A stretch of DNA of 64,000 nucleotides from Escallonia rubra (taxonomy: Eukaryota > Streptophyta > Magnoliopsida > Escalloniales > Escalloniaceae), in the NCBI GenBank assembly GCA_033065855.1, contig JAVXUO010002312.1:77501-141500 (forward strand). The letters run 5' to 3'. The notes under the pieces were generated by a model. It saw only the letters and a program-made list of their open reading frames with translations, had not been told where the DNA came from and made no database searches. A program made the position numbers and the translations under genes. Each line of letters begins with the position of its first letter. Positions within the stretch are counted from its first letter, which is position 1. Positions 1 to 10,997 of the stretch are shown piece after piece.

Positions 1-896
1 GTCGACAATTTTTTTGGTATACTGAGTTTTTGGGCCAAAGAAGCCACACCTGGCTGTCTCAAACAACAACAAATGGGATACCCTAAAATAATCCTACCTA
101 TGCGACATCCGGCAAACCTCCGCATCATGAAGCAAGGGTAAGTAAATATTCGTAGCAGGGCGCAAACAATCTTGTGTCCGGTCATGTGTGTCGGAAAGGA
201 ATATAAGACATTACAGCACTAACTCTAGTATTTAACAGGTACTAGAATATCAACATCACATAAAACTGCATTTTATAAAACCATCAAGAGACCTAAATGC
301 CTTTAAATATGTCATCTCTGGTTAAACTACATTACAGCTTATGAAGGAGATTATTAAAGATCATTTTAAAGGCAAGAGTCACAAGACAAGAAAAGAGATG
401 TACCAACGGACCAGTGGAGGAAAGATGACACCACTCGAGCAAAGCTATGTTGAACCACTTGTTACAAAGCTTGAGATGTCAGGATTGGAGAGGTACCCCA
501 AACAGACTAATTTGAAAAAACACACAACAAAGAAAATGAAGGAACAATTCAAAAGAAAAGAAACTTGTGCCTAAAGACCTTATGAATCTAAATTCTACCA
601 TATTAGAAAATGGTTGAATGATATATGTCTTCACCTATAAGACTCTGCGTAAGCATACTGGAAAGAAAACTGGACAAATACTCAATCACGTCTGTGGGAC
701 CACATGTACCTCCAGCAAAGCCACAAACTTCTGGAGAAAAAGTTATCCATATTCAAACATACTCAAAGGAAAAAGCAGGTCAAAATACCGTCATATACAC
801 CAAATATACAAGTCAGTCAGTGCAGCTGCATGATACTCTAGTAGTGGGCAACATTGACCCAGGTTTAAATCACAACATTCCAACTTAGTTTGTAAT
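1..896. other. Unassigned AT-rich sequence, no gene seen
   Basis: No recognisable protein, RNA gene or transposon end was found on either strand. Short lysine-rich open frames occur around 341-574 and 625-888 on plus, but they have no domain character, no splice context and the composition expected of chance frames. The stretch may hold the 3' flank of the open frame at 897-1084 on minus. Confidence 0.4.
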
Positions 897-1084
897 CTAC
901 CAAGCAATCAGAACCCCCTGTTGCTGAGAAGCTAAAGCATCAACCCCTACCCCCGTCAACTGCATAGACACACCAAACCCATGAAAAAGAGGATCAATAA
1001 GCCAAGCAAAAGGTGAAGTGGCGTCCACTAGAAACTTCACCAGATAAGAAGGTTTATTGTTCGTACAAACACAATGAACAACCT
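897..1084 (-). CDS. Possible 3'-terminal exon of an unidentified gene
   Basis: On minus, a pyrimidine-rich stretch ending in TTATGTAG is followed by about 62 codons open to a TAG at 899-897. The translation looks protein-like, with a hydrophobic middle (segments such as PFAWLIDPLFHGFG) and a C-terminus ending QQQGVLIAW. I do not recognise the family and found no convincing upstream exon on minus between 1090 and 1700. It could equally be a pseudogene remnant or a chance frame, since it has no start codon of its own. Confidence 0.25.
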
Positions 1085-1700
1085 ACATAAGAAAGTGATC
1101 ACATCAACCAAAGGAATAAAGCATGAGAAGGCTTATTTTAATTGAAGAAGAAGTTTATCAGGCTTAAGCGTTTTTATAAATGTATTAAACAATGTAGCTG
1201 TTGACCCAAGATTATATAATAATTTGCCCTAAACACGGAAACCAAATTTATTCAACTAGATCCAACTTCATATGTTCCTAAGAAGGTAGGTTCAAGTACA
1301 TGTCAAGGTGACACATGTGTAGTGCAGTCCGACTCAAATACCATAGTAAGAATATTCGCCGGACAGAGCAATGGTTGGAGCTTAGTTGCAGGAAACTCCT
1401 AATATGGTGACGCTTCTCTCTCGGAAACTCGCTTTTGCGATCCGAAGTTAGGAGCTCCATGGGATCTCGTCCCAAGCTAATATGGAAACTCGATCCCATC
1501 AGCTGGATAGAGATGTATGAAACAAGCGAGAGAGTACCTGAAAATCAAGCTTTTTTCAACTCAATTCATTATTTCTATGTTCCTTCAAGTCCTTAAAGCC
1601 TCCTTTTATGTTGTTGTTGGCTACCCTCCTCTCTCTCTTTTGTGAACTATACTAAACAAATGATAATACTCTCTATGCATTTATTTATTCAAGCCGCTCC
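1085..1700. other. Unassigned sequence
   Basis: Nothing firm is visible. A minus-strand frame at 1499-1278 is open but has no recognisable motif. Upstream exons of the 897-1084 frame, if it is real, would be expected here or further left on minus, but no splice-consistent partner was identified. Confidence 0.3.
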
Positions 1701-2700
1701 CAACCTTAGATTCTTCTTGGTGCTTACGTTCCCCCGCCCCTGCCCCCGCTTTGTGCAACTAAGGGTTGGAGTAAAGGAGGGGTCAAAGCGACCTGCGTGG
1801 AACCTGAGCAAATGCAGTGCTTTAGCAGGTGGAGGCCCGAAGTGAGTCCGGAGACGATCCTGGGTCCATTATCAAGGTATTAAGTGTTTCCAAAGTTGGA
1901 TAACACTTTCTCTGAGCTCTCAGATTATGAGATTAGACATGGAAGAAAGAATCCCTTAAATGAGGTCCTAAGTCCTCTATATAAGAACCTTGAAATTGCT
2001 TGTCTTCTTATGGTCCTCTATATAAGAACCTTGAGGTTGCTTGTCTTCTTATGGCACAAGGCGGCACCTGGGACCAAGGGTGTGCCACTCACAAGTGCAC
2101 TGCCGTACTCAATTGTCTTGCCCCACATAGTTACTCCATCTACCCAGGAGGTCCAGCACCACACTGGGGGACTACAATAATTTGTATATAAGCCCTTGAC
2201 TTAGCCACCAGTCCAATGCCCTTGCAATATCCTGCATGTGCACCATAAGGGAAAATTGAACCTGGCAGTGGTAGGGCCTCCCCCGACTGCTAGACTGGTT
2301 AGGCGCGATGCCCTCCAAAGACCTGCCCCCTTCTCAAACAACAATCGACCACTACTATTGTTGCATTAAAGTGACTCAGAGTTCGTCACCCTTAGAGTTT
2401 CCAGTGAGCATTGGTGATGTTGGTGTACATCAATCATCGACCAAGTGCTTGGAGCATCACACAACTTCTTGAAAGAAGAAAGCATCCCATGGAAGCTTAT
2501 TGGCTACCTTTGTGGCAAGGAGTATGGGCGCCGGAGCACATTGACGGATCTCCTCGTTGAGTTGGAGAGAGTCACTTGGAGGTCATCACCCTTAGACGTG
2601 CCGGTTAGCATCGGTGACGTCGGTGCGAGTGTCTCATCGGCCAGCCTCCCCAGTGTTGCGCCCGACACCTTGGCAGAGGTAGCACCCTGAGGGGAGCGTG
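1700..2700. repeat. Dispersed repeat relic sharing a block with 26490-26530
   Basis: This region is more GC-rich than its flanks and carries a block near 2299-2330 (core GCGATGCCCTCCAAAGACCT) that recurs almost identically near 26507-26530, inside the insertion that splits the protease duplication. The shared block is too long for chance and suggests one repeat family, probably decayed retroelement sequence. It also holds a 41-bp tandem duplication (1973-2013 and 2014-2054, starting TCCTCTATATAAGAACC). No reverse transcriptase, integrase or other transposase motif is visible, so the class is unknown. Confidence 0.5.
1973..2054. repeat. 41-bp tandem duplication
   Basis: Two adjacent copies of a 41-bp unit starting TCCTCTATATAAGAACC differ at only a few positions. 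It lies inside the repeat relic. Confidence 0.8.
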
Positions 2701-3480
2701 CCTACCCGAACGAGAGTATCCACCTTGGGCAAGGAGCCTCCTGCGGAGCATTTAGACGGAGCTCCTCGAAATCTTGTGCACTTGAAAAACGACTTGGTAA
2801 AGGGGCACTAAAGAGGGACGAGGCATGAGAAGAATTTTGATACACGCATGCGGAGGCCACCAAGTGGGGGAATAGTGAATAATGCGATGGCAAGGATATC
2901 CAAAGCGATGGCTAGGACTGTACCCGGGATGAGGATACAAAGGCCGAGACGAGAGTGTCCAATACGATGGCCTAGACAGTGTATGAGATGACAGTGTCTG
3001 ATACGATGATGTCCAATGTGTCAGTGTCTTGGACGAAGGAAGGCTGGACAAGAACCAGGCATCAAGCAAAAACAGGGATAGCGCAGTGGGATGAGTCGGG
3101 CTTAGTTGCACGGAGCGTGGGTGGAAGTGGGAGCGAGTGCGAGGTTTTGGAGTGGCGCATCACTAAATAGTGTGTTTTGGGTGGGAAAGGGACTGAGTGC
3201 GAGATTCAAGACCGAACTTCCGGAGTGGGAGAATGACTAAGATTAATGAATCTTGCAAATAAGGACTCGGGCAGCTATCTGCGAGGTGAACCCGTCTTGG
3301 ACGGCCATTCCCGAACAGCCCGGTTTGCTCCTGCGCTAAGTAGCACGGACACCGCGTCCGATACCGACACCGACACCGACCGGGACACCGGTGTAACCGC
3401 AATTTCCAGAAAACCAGATTTTGGACGCCGCAGGACACCGCTGAATATTTTTGTATATTTTTGTTATGTATATATATAGT
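2700..3480. repeat. Degenerate GAC/GTGTC-rich repeat sequence
   Basis: Variants of 'gatggc-tag-gacagtgt-' and 'tccaatacgatg' recur between about 2870 and 3040. A short array of ACACCGAC units sits at 3346-3395. The composition is higher in GC than the surroundings. Open frames on both strands here have no recognisable domain. This looks like decayed transposon or satellite-like sequence. Confidence 0.4.
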
Positions 3481-5922
3481 CATTAAATATCAAATACTTT
3501 CTACATCTAAAATAGTAAACAATAATCAATAACCACGAAACAAGCAACTCAAATAAAAGTCATAAAAATTTAAATGCAATATAGTACGAAAAAACATGGT
3601 ACATAACATAACAAAGTACTTCATTACTCAACTCTTACTAAGTCATGCAAACAGGTAACAGAAACAGGGAAAGCCCCTCTTATTCACCGCCCAAACAAAA
3701 CAGAAACAGGGAAAAGAAACAGGAAATAGAAACAGAAACAGGGAACTCTTTGAAAGTCATAAGAAATTACTTCACTACTTAACTCTTACAAAGTCACACA
3801 ACTACTATCTCTTTAGACCAAGGGCTCGAATCTACATCAATAGTGTCATCTCCGAATGTACCCAAACGAGAGAGAGATGAGAGAGAAAGAAGGAGACCTC
3901 AGTAAAGAAGGAAAAAAGAAATAGATGAGAAAGAAAGACGAAGGTACCTGTTGCTGGAATCCGGCGACGGCGGCGAGATACGAAGGCGAGATCCTCCGGC
4001 GACCTGTTGGGTGGGTCGTCTGCTTCGTTTTTCTTGACGCCGGAAGAAGAAGACACCGAAGACAGCGGTAATGGGTCGAGCTTCCTTATAGTCTGTTCGT
4101 GAGTTTTGAGAGGGAAGAAAGGAAGGGAAGAGAATGGGAAAACAGTTATCCCTTCTTCCTTTCTTCTAGGAATTTAACAAGAAAAGAAAGAAAAAACACG
4201 TAATTACGTGTATATATATACACGTGTTGATTCTAATAAAAATTATGAATAATATGATTTTGACGGAAAAATAAATTCGTCATCAATAACATCATGCAAA
4301 GTACATAACATACTAATGTAATTAGCTCTTACATTACTGATTAATGTCACGTTAGAAAAAAAAGTAATCATGAGTTGACTACAAATATTCCAACATCCAA
4401 ATCTAATTAGTGTCACATCAAAAACAAAATAATCAGTCACGAATTAACTCTAACATCTGAAATAATTATTTTCTTATCAGTAAGAAAACCTAAAACCTAA
4501 AAGTCACTAAAAAAATTAGTCTTCACTATCTTAGGAGTAATAAAGGCACTGTTTCTTCCCAGTTTTTGAATGAAAGTCTTAGAGGCAAAAGATGCCTAAA
4601 CTTTCCTCTATTTTTTCTTCTTTTCTCTTCTTAAAAAAAATTCACAACCTAGAAAAAAAAAAAAAACCATTTTCCTTTCTTTTCTATTTTAAAAAAAACT
4701 CGCAAATAAGCTATTAAATTTTATTTCTAAAAGAGCTACAAAATTGTCAGTTATTATACATAAACGTTTGAAATTTTGTACTTTGGCCCTAATCGTTTCA
4801 ACACTTTTCATGAGGCGTCATGAAGTGTCGGAAACGGACGTTTACGAGTACGCTTACAAGGCGAGGGATTGGGTGGGGGGGGGGGGGGGGGACAGTGTGG
4901 TGGTGGGAGTGGGGGGCGGTGGCTTGTTAGTGTTTGTGGATGGGTGGGGGAATGAAAAAGTAAAAAAAATGATTTTGATTTGAAAAGTTTGTGCATAAAA
5001 AGGAAGTTGTTAAGATATTTTAACGGATTCTGTTACAGACTGGACTGTTCAATGTGCACAAATTTTGAGAGTAGAGTTTTAAATAACAAGGGCCAAACTG
5101 CAAAATAGTTTAAGTACCGACTAAAGTGTATTTATCCCGAAATTGTTTAAGTACTGACTGTAGTGCATTTATCCCGAATTTATCCCGAATTTGTAAGTAA
5201 TCTCCGATGGTACAACATGCTTATCGTATACTTTATAAATGGTGTGCGAGTAATCGCGAGTGGCATCTCGAACTCTCGTATAGTCATATGCATCACCAGC
5301 CACACAAATCATTGAGCATGAATGGTGCAAATTGGAGGTGATGGTAGTTGTGACTGTTAAGGAGTAAGGGAACGACGACTTGTAACTCGGGTGCAATGGT
5401 GAGTACGTAAATCTTATAAGGTGCATTTTTGTTATGTCACAGTTGTCCGTACAAAATTTGACTTTCAAACCAATACCAACATCATGATTATTAATTTTTT
5501 TTCTTAGTTCTATCGTTGGAGGAGGGAAAAGTCGAATTCTGCATCCGCAGAAAATTAGTGTGATACATTGACCATCTCAAAAATCACGAGTCATTATTGG
5601 AAACAAATGCGAATGCTTAAAAGTTGCTTCGATCTTTTGCTTCTTTGGATTCGTAGAAAACAAGGAAACACCGAGGAAGCATCCATCACAGTGTATGAGG
5701 AGGAAGCATCCTAGAAGCATCCAAACTGAGTCTCATGTTTCCACTCCCGTTAGTGTATTATTATTGTGTACCTCTTATATGCATGCAAGCATCAAGTTTA
5801 GCATGCCACTCTCCAACAGAGCAAATAAGCAATGCACATATAACGTAGCAAATTGGCAATTCTTCTCATCGTCCACACCTCACCTTATTATTCCTCTTCT
5901 CTCTCTCTCTCTCTCTCTCTGG
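3481..5922. other. Intergenic, AT-rich, with low-complexity tracts
   Basis: The stretch contains degenerate GAAACAG repeats (about 3650-3745) and a GC-rich patch at 3950-4075 with a short minus-strand frame rich in Ser and Arg. There is a G-homopolymer of 17 at 4875-4891 and a twice-repeated 'tttatcccgaa' motif at 5130-5190. No gene was supported. Confidence 0.4.
4875..4891. repeat. G homopolymer, 17 bases
   Basis: An uninterrupted run of G in an AT-rich region, adjacent to further G-rich sequence up to about 4950. Confidence 0.9.
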
Positions 5923-6090
5923 ATGGCTATCCCGTTGCTGCGGATGCTTGATGGACTAAGTTTTTGCGCTTCAACTCTCTGGGAGCTGCAAGAAATGCGC
6001 TATTCAGCAATTCTTGATGACCTAGGTTCTCTCGCCGTCACGATAATCATGGCTGCCGTATCATGTTTTATAGCATTGAGAAGAAGATAG
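5923..6090 (+). CDS. Candidate small protein of 55 residues with one membrane segment
   Basis: An ATG directly after a (CT)11 tract opens a 55-codon frame. The predicted peptide begins MAIPLLRML and has one hydrophobic stretch near its C-terminus (LAVTIIMAAVSCFIAL), ending in four basic residues, as a tail-anchored or single-pass peptide might. The (CT)n tract resembles pyrimidine-rich plant 5' leaders. No family was recognised, and the frame may be chance. Confidence 0.2.
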   Translation: MAIPLLRMLDGLSFCASTLWELQEMRYSAILDDLGSLAVTIIMAAVSCFIALRRR

Positions 6091-6442
6091 TGATATTGAT
6101 GAAGAGTTGTAGTCTTGCTACCTCTACAGCCTAGTCCACCATGCTTATTAAGGTTCTACTTGGTTATTTTGTCTTGCTCTAATAGGTATTAGAAATAATT
6201 AAGGTACGTAAACAATCTTTTCCTTCAATAAATTTGAAGTAAAACATTTATATTCTGAGATTCGTTCACCGCATGAATTTGAAGCGGAAGAAATCGGTGT
6301 GAATATACTATGTTATTAGTTCTGATGCAGCCATCGCAATGACATGTCTCTACAGGCCTGAAGTCCGGAAATAGCAAAAAATTTGTTCAGGACTTGAATT
6401 GTTAAGAATTAGGCAAAACTTTACAGGAACCTTTTGAAGACT

Positions 6443-6446
6443 AAAA
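6443..6446 (-). terminator. Pol III terminator of the tRNA-Gly gene
   Basis: On minus, a TTTT run lies 9 bases after the discriminator base of the tRNA, the usual RNA polymerase III stop. Confidence 0.7.
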
Positions 6447-6454
6447 CCTGTAAG

Positions 6455-6526
6455 TGCGTTTGCCGGGAGTCGAACCCGGGTCTATTGCTTGGAAGGCAAT
6501 TATCCTAACCGTTGGACTACAAACGC
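6455..6526 (-). tRNA. tRNA-Gly, anticodon UCC
   Basis: The minus strand folds into a full cloverleaf of 72 nt. The acceptor stem is GCGTTTG paired with CAAACGC, followed by discriminator A. The anticodon stem is ATTGC/GCAAT around loop CTTCCAA, giving anticodon TCC (reads GGA, glycine). The T arm CCGGG-TTCGACT-CCCGG contains the B box GGTTCGACTCC. There is no intron and no encoded CCA, as in nuclear genes. Family knowledge: the sequence closely resembles the standard plant nuclear tRNA-Gly(UCC). It appears functional. Confidence 0.96.
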
Positions 6527-7054
6527 CTGTACATTTAATGGTCACACTGTACATATTTCTAATTTGTGTTCTGTTTGCCCTGACATTTGTTTGGTATTGT
6601 AACATTTTCCAAGCATTATTCTAGAATTGCACAAAGTTACTCCTACTCATCCCATCCTCTCAGTTGCATTTAGGGAAACAGAGTTTCTTACTATTGATGA
6701 GGAAAACAACGATCGGCGGCGAAAAATACTGCTACGGAGAAGTCATTGCGCGTAATCATCGATGAAAGCGTAATTTTTCATTCAAAATCAGTGTCATTGC
6801 TGCAGGACAAGATATTGCAAGATGACTGTCCACATGCATTTATAAATGGAAACATCTTTATTGAAGCAGATTTAGGAAGTCTAGACAAAAAAGAAATGGT
6901 AGTTAACACGCATGATGGGGGCTGCACTATGCCAATGGCCTACTGTTGTTGAGTGACTATCAAAAGGTCTGCTGTAAATTATAATCATGTATAATTAACA
7001 AGAATCCCACAAAAAATTGTAAAAGAATTAAATAGGAGTATTATCTCAGCATGG
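6527..7054. other. Intergenic between tRNA-Gly and GH10 gene 1
   Basis: No gene was recognised. The right end is expected to contain the 3' UTR of the minus-strand GH10 gene. An open frame at 6746-6952 on plus has no recognisable feature. Confidence 0.4.
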
Positions 7055-10000
7055 CTATACACCGATCCGGATATGAACAGTTTCACTTGGGATATTCTTG
7101 GCTACATCAAACCTAATACTAGTGGAAGAGTTCGTCTCTGGGTCTGTCACAGTTGCAATGTATTCTCCATGAAACAATGAAATGTCAAAGAATCCTTCAC
7201 TATCTGCTGTAATTTTCTGGTTTCCAGATTTCCACTCTTTAATCAGTTTATCTACCAAATCTCCAGTTGGTGTATTCTTGTAGTTGTAATCTGTGAGACA
7301 CATAACATCACAACCATCTATTGCTGGTCCTGACCATATCACAATCCCTTGAACCGCAGGATGCGAGTAACCCTCCCTAAGTATCGCTTCCAAGTACTGG
7401 ATCTGCAAAATAGAAATTGCAGCAATATTGTTAGTCAGATTCTATAAACCAAAACCTGGTAAATGAAGTGTGTAAAATTATTTGAGCTCCAAGGGCAGCT
7501 ACAAGACTCGGATGTATACTGGGATGTATTACCTGATTTGGGTCTTTCTGAACATCAACTTCTGTAAGCCAAATGGGCAATCCTGTTGCACCTAGGATGT
7601 CTAATGCAACTCTCATGTAAGCAATGTTAGGCTGCCCGGAACCAAAGTGGGATTGCAACCCTATTCCTACTAGCATGCCAGCATTTCCTGGATATGACTT
7701 AATTTCCTCAAGCTTTTCTATGTACTTCTCTGGACTTGCTGCCTCATCCCCACTGTATTCGATGGTGTTGTACTCGTTCATAAACATGGTCGTCCTTGGA
7801 TCAAGATGATAAGCCGTAGAATAGAAAATTTCAGAGGCATTTTTACCAAGGTTGTCCTCAAAGAAGCTGAAATGCAAATTCTCATTGACTACATCCCAAG
7901 CAATTAGTTTTCCTCTATATCTCGAAACCACAGAATTTATTCTTTCAGCTGCTGCTTTCTTTAACTCCATAGCAGAGAGGGGTTTTACCCACTGGGGCTG
8001 GAAATCAGGATTCTCCCAAAAGATGTTGTGACCTCTCACAGAAATGTCATTCTGTTTGGCAAATTTTACCATAGCATCTGGGATAGTGTAGTTTTCATGG
8101 CCTTGTTCCGTCTCAGTGCTGTACCACTTCATCTCATTACGGAAGGTGGTAATCAAGAACCTTGAGGCAAACCACTTCTGATAAGCATTGCTTTTGAGGA
8201 CGTTTCGAGTCATAGCACATCCAAAAGGGAAACCCGATCTGGCTTGCTTGATAGTGACGCTCGCACCTCCAACGGCAGTTCTGTTGGCATGACATACCTG
8301 GAAACTCAACTTTTTCTTACGTACCTGCAAATTTTTTATTCAACAATGGCTAAATAATTAGTCTCATAACTGTTTATATTGTTATTCCTGCTTGCTGGTC
8401 TATGCTATCATGTAGTGTCTCTGAATATATATGTCTGCTTTCTTTTTTATACTTCTAATTACCTTGGAAATGCTTTTGTCTTGGTGGGATCTCCATTGCT
8501 TTTTTGTAAATGGTTGCAATGAGATATTGTCAATCCATATTTGAATTGCTGCGTTCTTGCTCTGCATTGATAATCATATACATTAGTATACGGAGTAACA
8601 AAGTAATTTGGATATGACGATGAGTTTAATTTAATAAAGGAAAAAGGTATTGAGTACAGTATATATCAAACTTTTCGTCTATCCAATTGTTCCAAGCAAG
8701 GGGCTTTGATGGGAAAAGATCCAGATGGGAATTGTTCATTAAGTTATCATGAACCTCAAAGAGCATATCAACTGGGCTTGAGATATTTCCAACTATGCCA
8801 CCCTTGAGCAAGGACCAACATCCTTGCTTGGCTATGACTCTACCACCGGGTACAAGTTCACCACGAGAAGTTTTAAACACAACTGCTACCGTCTCACGTC
8901 CTTCACTGATTTGAACCCAAGCTGAAACATAAGGCTGACAACTGTTAGCAGAGACAATTGAAAGTTCGTTTGTAAGTTGGGTTGTTTCAATTTAACTTGA
9001 TATGAGAAACCTATACAGCTTCTGCCTTTTTGACTGTTATTGTAACGAAGAATCAGCTCGAAGTTTGACACAGAGGGCACAAGCAAGTACCTGAAAAAGC
9101 ATATAACTTTCCTTTCTTCAAGTGAACTCTCTGTGACAAACTGTCCAATGGCTGTGTTCTATTGTGCACAACTATGAACCTGTTGCCATTTTCTGCTGTT
9201 CTTTCTTGAAGAACTCCTTTTCCAAATGCAGTCCATCCCTTAGTTCCGCAATCAAAATTTGGATTCACTATAATGCCTCCTCCATACTGACCTCTTTGCG
9301 GCTCTTCTGAACACTTCAAGGCGAAGATTTCGTAAAAAATGTTTTACCAATATTTAAATGGATTTCTCGAGCTCCTGTTTCAACTTTCAATAGCAAATAA
9401 TGTGGTCATGAAACTATCCTTTTATTTGTACTTTTTCTGTAATCTTGTCCATCTTAATGTTTGTGTCTCTTTCACAATCAGAGACTTTGTAACTGCTCAG
9501 GGCAAGGCCTTCTTGCTTTTCCTTACTCCTGCAGGACAAGTCTACTCCTGCAGGAAGTACATGGTTCGCTTTCCTGTGATTGTCTTCTCCTTTGTTTTTA
9601 GAGTTGTGCCCTCCTATTGTTTCCTTATGTTTCCATCCGATAGAAAAACAAAGTGTGAGTTGTTGTTTGAAGTTACTTTGATCGTTTCAATGCATCTGTG
9701 ATGATTATTTATGGAACACTGAACTTAGGTGACATACTCTAGGAGATGTTGCATAGAATTATTGGACTTTCTATGATACTGGAGAACACGAAATAACCTG
9801 TATAAGGAAATTGATCAAAGAGCTATATTATCTGGGTTTCAGAAATTAAGCTATTCATGATTAACAAACTAATGCACTTGCCTTTGCTGTCGCAGAATAG
9901 TCATAGGAGAAACCTTCACTTAGATGCCCTGCATCAATTGGAAATCAAAGACATTCGAGTAATGGAGGAGGAGAAAGTAAGGATGGACATGTGTGTGCGT

Positions 10001-10098
10001 GTGGTGTGTCAACTATTGAGAGAGAGAGTGAGAGAGAAACCTGAATAGAGCAAAATGCATGAAAGCATTAGAATGCTAGTTTCTGTCAGATTCTTCAT
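7055..10098 (-). CDS. GH10 endo-1,4-beta-xylanase-like protein, gene 1
   Basis: Predicted secreted glycoside hydrolase family 10 protein of 577 aa, which would cleave beta-1,4-xylan in the wall. Exons on minus: 10098-10041, 9928-9882, 9313-9091, 8921-8755, 8561-8463, 8324-7533, 7402-7055. Residues 1-20 form a signal peptide (starts MKNLTETSILML). Residues about 35-195 are a carbohydrate-binding module (CBM_4_9/CBM22 type; YGGGIIVNPNF, GCWSLLKGG). The GH10 barrel follows, with RGHN, the acid/base in WDVVNEN (about E346), IGLQSH, and the nucleophile in LTEVDV (about E453). A C-terminal beta-rich tail of about 60 residues (SLFHGEY) closes the protein. Intron 2 has a GC donor (AAG|GCAAGT). Exon 4 is 3 nt longer than in the paralogues and its donor (GAG|GTTCAT) is weak. 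It lies in tandem about 0.9 kb downstream of gene 2. Activity is inferred from the family only. Confidence 0.93.
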
Positions 10099-10997
10099 AT
10101 TCTACCAACAGATTAGACCAATTAAGTTCTTGCTGCAGGAAGAATCACATGTAATCACGACAAACCTAATATATATGTTAAGCAAGAGCAAGGAAACAAA
10201 ACAATTTCGGAGATGTAACCAATCTTGATGTTGACAAAAATTCAATGACCTTCAAGGCCGTCACATCTCTATAAGCACAGTGACTTCTTCTCTTGTCTCA
10301 TGCATCAACCCCAAGCAAAATATTCCGAGTATTCATAGCGCTAGCTGTACAAATTGATTAAGAGAAGAATGTAAACAAAGTAAAAATGTCTGATTCCTGA
10401 ACAAAAATTATTCAGCAGACCTAGATTAGAGATTTTGTTAGTTACAAATAAACTTTGAAATGAACGGAGAATAATGGGTAAACTGCTTTTGCATTTTAAC
10501 TACTCGTTTTGGTACTTTTTGTAGACATTCTCTGATCTTTAATAGAAGATAAAGGTAATAAATAAGGACAGGAAAGAAATGTATGTTTTGCTGAATTAGA
10601 GCTAGAGTGCTGCTAGTATTGTGAAAAGATAAAACAAAGAAAAAATGGCATTTTTTGTTAGTTTTGCGATGAAATGAAACGTGTCATCAAACGACTTAAT
10701 CAGAAACTGCAAGTGCTTTGAATCACGTCGCATGAAAATTTATCTATAGCTGCTACAGATATGTTGACCTTTTTTACAATAAATGCAACTTTTGGATAAT
10801 AATCTACGTGAAGTGATGGGCATTATAGTCAAGATAGTTACATGCATCAATCTTTTTTCATATATATAGGACCTTAACCAAACCCCCTGATAGAAGATGA
10901 GCAAAGCTGCATTTCATATCATTGTTACAATCTATTTCCATCGAGAAAACTTGAATGCAGGACAGTGGGAAATCAAGAAAGTGGTAATGAGTACAAA
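10099..10997. promoter_or_regulatory. Presumed 5' region of GH10 gene 1 and 3' flank of gene 2
   Basis: This 0.9-kb AT-rich spacer separates two tandem minus-strand xylanase genes. TATATA-like stretches are present (for example 10171-10178 and 10860-10868), but none can be assigned as the functional TATA box. No gene is seen. Confidence 0.4.

Noticed and set aside
3832..4056. Minus frame rich in Ser and Arg (MSSSSGVKKNEADDP), which could suggest a transposase N-terminus.
   Set aside because: Only about 40 residues look protein-like, no BED finger or transposase motif follows, and the rest is low complexity.
9339..9701. 120-codon plus frame within intron 2 of GH10 gene 1.
   Set aside because: It is antisense to an intron of a well-supported gene, with a hydrophobic chance composition and no motif.
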